A stretch of DNA of 19,969 nucleotides from Bacteroidales bacterium UBA2198. Its GTDB lineage: Bacteria > Bacteroidota > Bacteroidia > Bacteroidales > VadinHA17. This document shows positions 14,113-19,969 of the stretch, piece after piece. The stretch lies in assembly GCA_002328625.1 (NCBI GenBank), contig DCVC01000084.1:43849-63817 (forward strand), in the 5' to 3' direction. Below the pieces are notes generated by a model. It was not told the origin of the DNA. It did not search any database and saw nothing but the letters and a program-made list of their open reading frames with translations. A program made the position numbers and the translations under genes. Within the stretch, counting starts at the first letter, position 1, and every line of letters starts with the position of its first letter.

Positions 14113-15360
14113 TTACAATCCATATTTTGCCACGATCTGTTCTTTGTTAAGCCCGAGAATTCCGTATTTATCGCCAACTTTAATAAAGGCTGATAAGGCT
14201 TTATCCAGGTGATGTATTTCATGTCCTGCTGAGATCTGGGTTCTGATTCTTGCCTGGCCATTGGGAACAACAGGAAAAAAGAATCCTATTGCATAAATTC
14301 CTTCATTGTAAAGATCTTTTGAGAAATCCTGAGATAATTTTGCATTGAAGAGCATTACAGGAACAATGGGACTCTCTCCTTCTTTCAAAACGAATCCGGC
14401 ATTTTTCAGACCTTTCCTCCAGTATGCTGTATTCTTCTCAAGCTTATCGCGCCGTTCTGTACTTGAAGATAATATTTCGAAAACCTTTAAAACACCTGAG
14501 ACAATCACCGGAGCGATGGTATTTGAAAAAAGGTAAGGCCGGGCTTTCTGTCTGCACATGTCCACTATTTCCTTTCTCCCTGAAACACATCCTCCTGAGG
14601 CTCCTCCCAGAGCTTTACCGAAAGTAGTTGTTATAATATCTATTTTGCCGACAACATCACAAAGTTCATGAGTCCCCCTACCGGTTCTTCCTATAAATCC
14701 TGTTGAATGAGAATCATCCACAAGAATCATCGCATCATATTTTTCACACAGTTTGACCATTTCATCAAGTCTGGCGATATCACCATCCATGGAGAAGACT
14801 CCATCAGTAATGACCACTTTTATCCTTTTATCAGCGTGAAGCAGAAGTTTTTCTTCAAGGTGCTCCATATTTGAATGCTTAAAGGTATCATGCTGAGCAC
14901 TGCAAAGCCTCATTCCATCGATAATAGAAGCATGAACTAGTCTGTCAGAGATCATGATGTCCTCACTTGTAAGAAGTGCTTCAAAAACACCTGCATTAGC
15001 ATCCATACATGAGGGGAAAAGAATCGTATCCTCAGTTCCCAGGAATTCTGTGACCCTGTTTTCAAGTTCCCTGTGAATATCCTGTGTCCCGCAGATAAAA
15101 CGAACTGATGACATACCATAACCTCTTCTTTCAAGCCCGTCATGTGCTGCTTTAATTACTTCCGGATGACTTGACAGACCGAGATAATTATTGGAGCACA
15201 TATTAATGGCATTCATAATATCAGCTCCTGATGGAAATTCTACTTCAATATCAGCAGCCTGAGAGGAATGAATGAACCTTTCCTCTTTATAGATCCCTGC
15301 ATTACGGATATCTCCAAGCTGGCCCTGGTACAAATTCCTGATTTTATCGGAGTAACTCAT
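14113..15360 (-). CDS. Alpha-oxoamine synthase, divergent Kbl paralogue
   Basis: This 415-residue PLP enzyme is clearly a paralogue of the neighbouring Kbl: stretches such as YGMSSVRFICGT, HASIIDG, ITDGVFSMDG and RPYLFSN are shared. His143, Asp215 and the PLP-binding Lys249 are present, so it should condense an acyl thioester with an amino acid, or run the reverse cleavage. It differs where substrate is read: NMCSNNYLGL replaces NFCANNYLGL, and TTTFGKALGG replaces TGTLGKAFGG, the TFGK form being like that of BioF. It also has extra residues at the N-terminus (46-50 region) and a C-terminal tail ending NKEQIVAKYGL. It sits directly downstream of an acyl carrier protein gene, so an ACP-bound acyl donor is plausible. 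Generic annotation would call it glycine C-acetyltransferase; I consider the true substrate open. Confidence 0.85.
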   Translation of the reverse strand: MSYSDKIRNLYQGQLGDIRNAGIYKEERFIHSSQAADIEVEFPSGADIMNAINMCSNNYLGLSSHPEVIKAAHDGLERRGYGMSSVRFICGTQDIHRELENRVTEFLGTEDTILFPSCMDANAGVFEALLTSEDIMISDRLVHASIIDGMRLCSAQHDTFKHSNMEHLEEKLLLHADKRIKVVITDGVFSMDGDIARLDEMVKLCEKYDAMILVDDSHSTGFIGRTGRGTHELCDVVGKIDIITTTFGKALGGASGGCVSGRKEIVDMCRQKARPYLFSNTIAPVIVSGVLKVFEILSSSTERRDKLEKNTAYWRKGLKNAGFVLKEGESPIVPVMLFNAKLSQDFSKDLYNEGIYAIGFFFPVVPNGQARIRTQISAGHEIHHLDKALSAFIKVGDKYGILGLNKEQIVAKYGL

Positions 15361-15402
15361 TTTCTAAATAATTAATTTCAATTCATATGGATAGGAAGGA
15401 AG

Positions 15403-15457
15403 TGCCTCGCAATTGTAATCGCCGGATGCAGTGATTTCAGGAAATTTGCATCAGGCA
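15403..15457. other. Imperfect stem-loop between ACP and oxoamine synthase genes
   Basis: Within the 108-base gap, GATGCA (15425-15430) pairs with TGCATC (15447-15452), enclosing ATTT-CAGG-AAAT, and the outer TGCCT (15403-15407) pairs with AGGCA (15453-15457). On the minus strand this lies in the message between the two genes and could adjust relative expression. No T-tract follows, so full termination is unlikely. Confidence 0.3.
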
Positions 15458-15468
15458 ATTAGCAAAGT

Positions 15469-15729
15469 TTATTTCAAATACTGACTTACGAGTGACACTA
15501 TACTGTTAACACTGTCAAATGCCTCAGGTGTAGCTTTATTTGATGGAATTTTTATCTTGAATTTATTTTCAAGAAAAACAAGCAAAGAGACCATTGAAAA
15601 AGAATCTACGTATCCGCTTGATATCAATGGAGTATCATAGGTTATTGGTTCCTCCTCATCCTCCATATACTCATTGATCACATAATTCAGGACAAGATCT
15701 TTCATTTCCTGTAAATCTGTTTCTTCCAT
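15469..15729 (-). CDS. Acyl carrier protein
   Basis: The 86-residue acidic protein has the four-helix carrier layout. Ser43 in GYVDSFSMVSLLVFLE is the expected phosphopantetheine attachment site; the motif is DSF instead of the DSL usual in fatty-acid-synthesis AcpP, which fits a specialised carrier. Residues 22-28 form a strongly acidic loop. It is flanked by an acetyl-CoA-synthetase-like gene 41 bases upstream and an alpha-oxoamine synthase 108 bases downstream on the same strand. The natural reading is that it carries an acyl group activated by the first and used by the second; that is inferred from position. No phosphopantetheinyl transferase or ketosynthase is in the window. Confidence 0.9.
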   Translation of the reverse strand: MEETDLQEMKDLVLNYVINEYMEDEEEPITYDTPLISSGYVDSFSMVSLLVFLENKFKIKIPSNKATPEAFDSVNSIVSLVSQYLK

Positions 15730-15770
15730 ATAAATTATTTTTAGGTTAAATATATCGTATTTTTAAATTT

Positions 15771-17474
15771 TCAGTCATTCTCAAGGGTAGAAATATCGCC
15801 AATATCCTCACCCCACTCTTTAGCATGGAGTAGTCTTCTCATTATCTTGCCGCTTCTTGTTTTTGGCAGTTTCTCCATATATTCGATATCCTGGGGCATT
15901 GCCAGAGGTGACAACTTTTTCCTTATGAAATTCATAATCTCAAGTTCGAGATCGGGACCTGGAGTAAATCCTGGTTTAAGGGTGATAAATGCTTTTACTA
16001 CCTCCATATTTAATTCATCGGGTTTTGCCACAACAGCTGATTCACCTACAGCGGGATGTTCCAACAGAGCTGACTCAACTTCAAAAGGACTTACCAGATG
16101 CCCGCCGGTATTGATAACATCATCATCTCTTCCAACAAACCAGAAATAGCCTTCATTATCAATACTTGCTTTGTCACCTGATAAATACCATCCATTTACA
16201 AACTTTTCCTCGTATTTCTCCTTGTTATTCCAATAACTGCGCATAATTGAAGGCCAGTCAGGTTTAAATGCGATAAGCCCTATCTTTCCCGGTTCAGTAA
16301 TGGGCTGATATGTTTTAGGATCAAGGACAACGCCTGTGATACCAGGGAATGGTTTGCCCATTGAGCCGGGCTTAACTTTCATTCCGGGGAAATTGGTGAT
16401 CATTATTGATCCGGTCTCTGTCTGCCAGAAAGTATCAAGAAACGGCTTCCCGAATATTTTTTCAGACCAGATGACCGCTTCGGAGTTCAATGGTTCTCCT
16501 ACACTTGCAAGATGGCGCAGGCTTGAAAGATCATGCTCTTTGATTATTTCATCACCAGCTTTCATCAGCGATCTGATAGCAGTTGGTGCCGAATACCACA
16601 TCGTGATCCTGTACTTCTCAATGAATCTGTACCAGGCCTGAGCTGAAAAACCGGTATCGAGCACACACTGTGTAATGCCAAGACTCCACGGTCCGATTAT
16701 TCCGTAGGATGTTCCGGTAACCCATCCAGGGTCAGCAGTACACCAGTAAATATCATCATCGCGGAGATCGAGAACCCATTTGGCAGTAAGATATTGTGAT
16801 ATAAGTGAATAGTGAACATGTTTTACTCCTTTGGGCTGACCTGTTGTCCCTGATGTATAATGCAAAACTGATGGTGATTCTGCATGAGCAGGGAAGATTT
16901 CCATATTCTCAACGGGTATAGATTCTTCCATATTAAAAGCGACCTCTTTTTTTTCCAGAGGTTTTATCTTATTATGATCCACAATAACAATAAATTCAAG
17001 ATATGGAAGTCTGTCAAGAATTTTTCTGACTTTTGGAAGATGCTTTCTTTGGGTAATGATTGCCCTTGTCTGTGCATTTTCAAGTCTCACAAAAAGGGAT
17101 TCATCGCCAAACGCGGAAAAAAGAGGCTGAACTATAGCTCCTATCTTCAGTACTCCCAGGAATGAAAGATATAATTCCGGGATCCTGTCCATAAAGAGAC
17201 AGACTCTGTCATCATTCTTAATGCCAAGATTTCGAAGAAAGGTTCCGATTGAGTTTCCGGCAAGACGGATGTCATTAAAAGTGTATTTCTTTTCAATACC
17301 ACCAAAGCCCTCATAGAAAAGTGCAATTTTATCAGCTTTTCCTTTCAGGCATATGCGGTCGGAGCAGTACCAACCAATATTTATAATATTCCCTTTCTTG
17401 TATTCGAGTTCGTTTTCAGATAAAGACCAGTCAAAATTTTTCAGCCGCTCTTCATAAGTAAATAAATACTGCAT
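15771..17474 (-). CDS. AMP-forming acetyl-CoA synthetase-like ligase (AcsA type)
   Basis: The 567-residue protein resembles Bacillus AcsA (572 residues) from end to end, including the N-terminal FDWSLSE region. Adenylation motifs are complete: YTSGTTGQPKG at 206-216, TFWQTETG at 348-355, the hinge GRDDDVINTGG at 448-458, and Lys543 in TRSGKIMRR, the residue that drives adenylation and is a target of acetylation control in this family. Trp350, just before QTETG, is the residue that closes the acyl pocket in acetyl-CoA synthetases, so a short acid such as acetate or propionate is likely. Within the cluster it could supply acetyl-CoA, or load the adjacent carrier protein. The gap to tdh is 79 bases with no clear promoter. 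Confidence 0.88.
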   Translation of the reverse strand: MQYLFTYEERLKNFDWSLSENELEYKKGNIINIGWYCSDRICLKGKADKIALFYEGFGGIEKKYTFNDIRLAGNSIGTFLRNLGIKNDDRVCLFMDRIPELYLSFLGVLKIGAIVQPLFSAFGDESLFVRLENAQTRAIITQRKHLPKVRKILDRLPYLEFIVIVDHNKIKPLEKKEVAFNMEESIPVENMEIFPAHAESPSVLHYTSGTTGQPKGVKHVHYSLISQYLTAKWVLDLRDDDIYWCTADPGWVTGTSYGIIGPWSLGITQCVLDTGFSAQAWYRFIEKYRITMWYSAPTAIRSLMKAGDEIIKEHDLSSLRHLASVGEPLNSEAVIWSEKIFGKPFLDTFWQTETGSIMITNFPGMKVKPGSMGKPFPGITGVVLDPKTYQPITEPGKIGLIAFKPDWPSIMRSYWNNKEKYEEKFVNGWYLSGDKASIDNEGYFWFVGRDDDVINTGGHLVSPFEVESALLEHPAVGESAVVAKPDELNMEVVKAFITLKPGFTPGPDLELEIMNFIRKKLSPLAMPQDIEYMEKLPKTRSGKIMRRLLHAKEWGEDIGDISTLEND

Positions 17475-17553
17475 ATATGGAATCGATTTTACCGGGTTTC
17501 AATCACAACTAAGATATGTAAATTTTAAATACTCAGTTATTTTCTATCTCTAT

Positions 17554-18588
17554 TTAATCCCAGTTGAGAATTACTTTACCGCAATTCCCCTGTTCCATGA
17601 CATCGAAGCCTTTCTGAAAATCGTCAATACGAAAGCGATGAGTAATGACCGGATTCAGGTCAATGCCTCCAATGATCATTTGTTCCATTTTGTACCATGT
17701 TTCCCACATTTCACGTCCGTAAATCCCCTTCAGAGTAATCGCCTTGAAAATGATATCACTCCACGGCACCTCAAAGTCTGATGGAAGGATCCCCAGCAAA
17801 GATATACCTGAGCCATTATACATATTGGAAATCATTTCAGTGAATGCTGCAGGAGATCCCGACATTTCAAGACCAACATCAAATCCTCTCATTCCGAGTT
17901 TTCTGACCGCATCGGAGATCTTTTCACCTTTTGTTGGATTAATTGTAAGGGTAGCCCCCATTCTTTTTGCTATATCAAGACGGTAATCACTCAGGTCACT
18001 TGCAACGATGAATCTCGCACCCGAAAATTTAGCTATTGCTACTGCCATGCTGCCTATAAGTCCGGCACCCGTTATCAGAACATCTTCACCCAGAAGTGGA
18101 AATGATAAAGCTGTATGAGTTGCATTTCCGAACGGATCCATTATTGCTGCCCATTCATCAGGTATCCTTGGATCGAGAGGTATTACATTTGAAGCAGGTA
18201 TCTTCACATATTCAGCAAAAGAGCCATCAATATTCACTCCTATGCCAACCGTGTTTTCGCATACATGTTCCTTCCCCCTGCGACAATTCCGGCAATGCCC
18301 GCATGCCAGGTGCCCTTCACCGGTCACCCTTTCACCGATCTTCAGATTGGTTACTCCTGCACCCATCCTGTCAATATATCCCATATATTCATGACCTGTT
18401 ATCATAGGCGTTCTGATTGTCTTTTGCGCCCAGTTATCCCATTCATAGATATGAAGATCTGTACCGCAAATTGCAGATTTTTTAACCTTGATAATGACAT
18501 CATTAAGGCCTGGTTCAGGTACAGCGACCTCCTCCATCCATAACCCTTTTTCAGGTCTGGCTTTGACAAGAGCTTTCATTGTTTTCAT
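17554..18588 (-). CDS. tdh: L-threonine 3-dehydrogenase, zinc-dependent
   Basis: The enzyme oxidises threonine to 2-amino-3-ketobutyrate with NAD+, feeding Kbl. It is the medium-chain dehydrogenase type and tracks E. coli Tdh (341 residues) along its whole length, including the C-terminal GKVILNWD. From the ATG at 18588 (344 residues): catalytic zinc ligands Cys41, His66 and Glu67 in ICGTDLH and GHEYMG; structural zinc cysteines 96, 99, 102 and 110; NAD-binding GAGLIG at 174-179 with Asp198 for NAD preference; and the family's IYGREMWETWYKM. The frame opens at a TTG at 18597, and a third option, the ATG at 18579, gives exactly 341 residues. It is the first gene of the five-gene minus-strand cluster. 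Confidence 0.95.
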   Translation of the reverse strand: MKTMKALVKARPEKGLWMEEVAVPEPGLNDVIIKVKKSAICGTDLHIYEWDNWAQKTIRTPMITGHEYMGYIDRMGAGVTNLKIGERVTGEGHLACGHCRNCRRGKEHVCENTVGIGVNIDGSFAEYVKIPASNVIPLDPRIPDEWAAIMDPFGNATHTALSFPLLGEDVLITGAGLIGSMAVAIAKFSGARFIVASDLSDYRLDIAKRMGATLTINPTKGEKISDAVRKLGMRGFDVGLEMSGSPAAFTEMISNMYNGSGISLLGILPSDFEVPWSDIIFKAITLKGIYGREMWETWYKMEQMIIGGIDLNPVITHRFRIDDFQKGFDVMEQGNCGKVILNWD

Positions 18589-18605
18589 GATTGTCAATTT
18601 AAATG

Positions 18606-18613
18606 CTAAATTA
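18606..18613 (-). promoter_or_regulatory. Weak -7-like box upstream of tdh
   Basis: The minus strand reads TAATTTAG, one mismatch from TAnnTTTG and identical to the octamer proposed for nrdJ. It lies 17 bases before the ATG at 18588. No TTG is found at the -33 distance. Confidence 0.3.
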
Positions 18614-18634
18614 ATATAAATAACTCAAGTTTCT

Positions 18635-18676
18635 GGTTGCTGGTTGCCGGTTGCTGGTCGCCCATTGCTGGTTATC
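18635..18676. repeat. Degenerate 7-bp tandem array, six units
   Basis: Six heptamers lie in a row: GGTTGCT (18635-18641, again at 18649-18655), GGTTGCC (18642-18648), then the more divergent GGTCGCC, CATTGCT and GGTTATC. They lie in the gap between divergent tdh and gltX. Confidence 0.7.
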
Positions 18677-18692
18677 AGATAATCAATACAAT

Positions 18693-18727
18693 AACCATCA
18701 ACCATAAACGAGTAACAAGCAACTTAG
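18693..18727. repeat. Inverted-orientation 7-bp array, five units
   Basis: Heptamers AACCATC (18693-18699), AACCATA (18700-18706), then AACGAGT, AACAAGC and AACTTAG follow the first array in opposite orientation. TTGCTGGTTAT (18665-18675) pairs with ATAACCATCAA (18691-18701) at 10 of 11 positions around a 15-base loop, so the two arrays can fold onto each other. Confidence 0.55.
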
Positions 18728-18747
18728 GTTAATTAATGGCCTTTGTA

Positions 18748-18755
18748 TATCTTTG
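18748..18755 (+). promoter_or_regulatory. Candidate -7 box for gltX
   Basis: TATCTTTG is an exact TAnnTTTG match, followed by C, and lies 30 bases before the gltX start codon. At the -33 distance only a weak TTA (18724-18726) is present, at the edge of the inverted heptamer array. Confidence 0.55.
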
Positions 18756-18785
18756 CTTTAATTTGTAAATGCCAAAGAAAAAACA

Positions 18786-19969
18786 ATGAATGAAGTGAGA
18801 GTTCGCTTTGCACCAAGTCCAACAGGGCCGTTACACATTGGCGGGGTAAGGACGGCACTTTATAACTATCTTTTTGCAAAGAAGAATAAAGGAGTTTTTA
18901 TCCTGAGAATTGAAGATACTGACCTGGCAAGGCTTGTTGAGGGCGCCGGGGAATACATAATGGAATCACTTAAATGGTGCGGAATAACTGTTGACGAAGG
19001 TGTGCAAGAGGGGGGAAAATATGGTCCTTACAGGCAAAGTGACAGAAAACATATCTATAAGCAGTTTGCTGAAATGCTTATAGACAGGGGAGATGCTTAT
19101 TACGCATTTGATACTCCCGAAGAACTTGAAGCTTTAAGAATCCAGTCGGAAAAAGAAGGGAAAACATTTATTTACAACGCTTCGGTAAGAGAAATACTGA
19201 ATAATTCACTCTCCTTGAATGATGTTGAATGGAACAACAGGATGAACAGGGGGGAACCATATGTTATACGCTATAAGATGCCTCCGGATGAAGATATTCA
19301 TTTTGATGATCTGATAAGAGGGCACATAGTAGTAAACACAAAGACCCTTGACGACAAAGTGTTGTTCAAGTCGGACGGGATGCCCACCTATCATCTTGCA
19401 AATATAGTGGATGACCACCTGATGGAAATAAGTCATGTTATCCGCGGTGAAGAATGGCTCCCTTCCCTGCCTCTTCATTTCATGCTTTACCGTTCTTTCG
19501 GATGGGATCCTCCTCTCTTTGCTCATCTTCCGTTACTCCTTAAACCTGACGGTAAAGGTAAATTAAGCAAACGTGACGGTGACAAAATGGGATTCCCGGT
19601 ATTTCCTCTTTACTGGCCCTATGGAGAAACTGCACGAGGTTACCGTGAAGACGGATACTATCCCGAAGCCTTTGTAAACATGCTTGCATTGCTTGGATGG
19701 AACCCGGGAACAGAACAGGAGTTATTTTCACTGGAGGAGCTGATTGAAGCCTTTTCGATCGAAAGAGTCGGAAAATCAGGTTCGAGGTTCGATCCGGAAA
19801 AAGCAAAATGGTTCAACCATCAATATCTGCAAAAGAAATCAAATAACCAGCTTGCCCTCGAATTCAGGGAATTCCTCAGGGCCAGAGGATACCATATTGA
19901 TATTGTTCAGCTTGAAGTCCTGGTTGGCCTGGTGAAAGAGAGAGTAAGCTTTGTTAAGGATATCTGGGA
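18786..19969 (+). CDS. gltX: Glutamate-tRNA ligase (partial, 3' end missing)
   Basis: The frame is open from the ATG at 18786 to the window edge, giving 394 of an expected roughly 500 residues. It is a class I aminoacyl-tRNA synthetase: the HIGH motif reads HIGG at 17-20 within FAPSPTGPLHIGGVRTAL, and the KMSKS loop reads KLSKR at 259-263. DDHLMEISHVIRGEEWLPS is the expected glutamate/ATP pocket region. The segment after KLSKR (GFPVFPLYWPYGE) is an insertion that I associate with the Bacteroidota form. The enzyme charges tRNA-Glu; whether it also charges tRNA-Gln cannot be judged without the anticodon-binding end, which is cut off. It diverges from tdh across a 7-bp repeat region. Confidence 0.96.
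   Translation, partial: MNEVRVRFAPSPTGPLHIGGVRTALYNYLFAKKNKGVFILRIEDTDLARLVEGAGEYIMESLKWCGITVDEGVQEGGKYGPYRQSDRKHIYKQFAEMLIDRGDAYYAFDTPEELEALRIQSEKEGKTFIYNASVREILNNSLSLNDVEWNNRMNRGEPYVIRYKMPPDEDIHFDDLIRGHIVVNTKTLDDKVLFKSDGMPTYHLANIVDDHLMEISHVIRGEEWLPSLPLHFMLYRSFGWDPPLFAHLPLLLKPDGKGKLSKRDGDKMGFPVFPLYWPYGETARGYREDGYYPEAFVNMLALLGWNPGTEQELFSLEELIEAFSIERVGKSGSRFDPEKAKWFNHQYLQKKSNNQLALEFREFLRARGYHIDIVQLEVLVGLVKERVSFVKDIW

Noticed and set aside
14113..15360. Serine palmitoyltransferase for sphingolipids
   Set aside because: The motifs (NNYLGL, FICGT, GKALGGASGG) are much closer to Kbl than to Bacteroides serine palmitoyltransferase, which has GTFSKS at the lysine.
18589..18597. TTG start for tdh at 18597
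   Set aside because: Two ATG codons follow within 18 bases, and the family starts at or near the later ones; the TTG adds residues not found in Tdh.
18635..18727. CRISPR array
   Set aside because: Units are only 7 bp, directly abutting and degenerate, with no unique spacers; no cas genes are present.

Overview
This 20 kb window looks like a chromosomal segment of a Bacteroidota bacterium, most likely of the Bacteroidales/Marinilabiliales kind. The evidence is an AT-leaning composition, almost no Shine-Dalgarno sequences, several upstream copies of the Bacteroidota -7 promoter box TAnnTTTG, an Oar-like TonB-dependent receptor with a carboxypeptidase-regulatory-like domain, a class II ribonucleotide reductase and a GltX that matches the Bacteroidota form. 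No phage, insertion sequence, CRISPR array, rRNA or tRNA gene was found. The phylum is inferred with good confidence, the order only weakly.

Left part (1-6412): the C-terminal tail of phosphoglycerate kinase is followed by a small lipoprotein gene and a LuxE-family acyl-protein synthetase joined by an ATGA overlap. Convergent to these is a four-gene minus-strand run: a three-helix membrane histidine kinase, its NarL/LuxR-type response regulator, a YraN-family protein and an exported bleomycin-hydrolase-like cysteine peptidase. Divergent from the kinase is waaA (Kdo transferase), whose intrinsic terminator runs through its own stop codon.

Middle part (6547-12827): a 1103-residue Oar-like outer-membrane receptor with a clear intrinsic terminator, then a 328-base gene-free stretch with several inverted repeats (one 17 bp helix with two bulges), then nrdJ, the adenosylcobalamin-dependent ribonucleotide reductase.

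Right part (12826-18588, minus strand): five co-directional genes in the order tdh, an AcsA-like acetyl-CoA synthetase, an acyl carrier protein, a divergent alpha-oxoamine synthase paralogue and kbl. Tdh plus Kbl form the known threonine-to-glycine plus acetyl-CoA route. The synthetase, carrier protein and second alpha-oxoamine synthase between them are not part of that route and suggest a further acyl-plus-amino-acid condensation. This is the best candidate here for an undescribed pathway. The window ends inside gltX, divergent from tdh.

Between genes there is a recurring, unexplained feature: short degenerate tandem arrays with unit lengths of 7, 8 or 9 bp (near 1608, 4995, 5057, 6526, 18635 and 18693). 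One array supplies part of the waaA promoter region, and the pair upstream of gltX is arranged as inverted copies.
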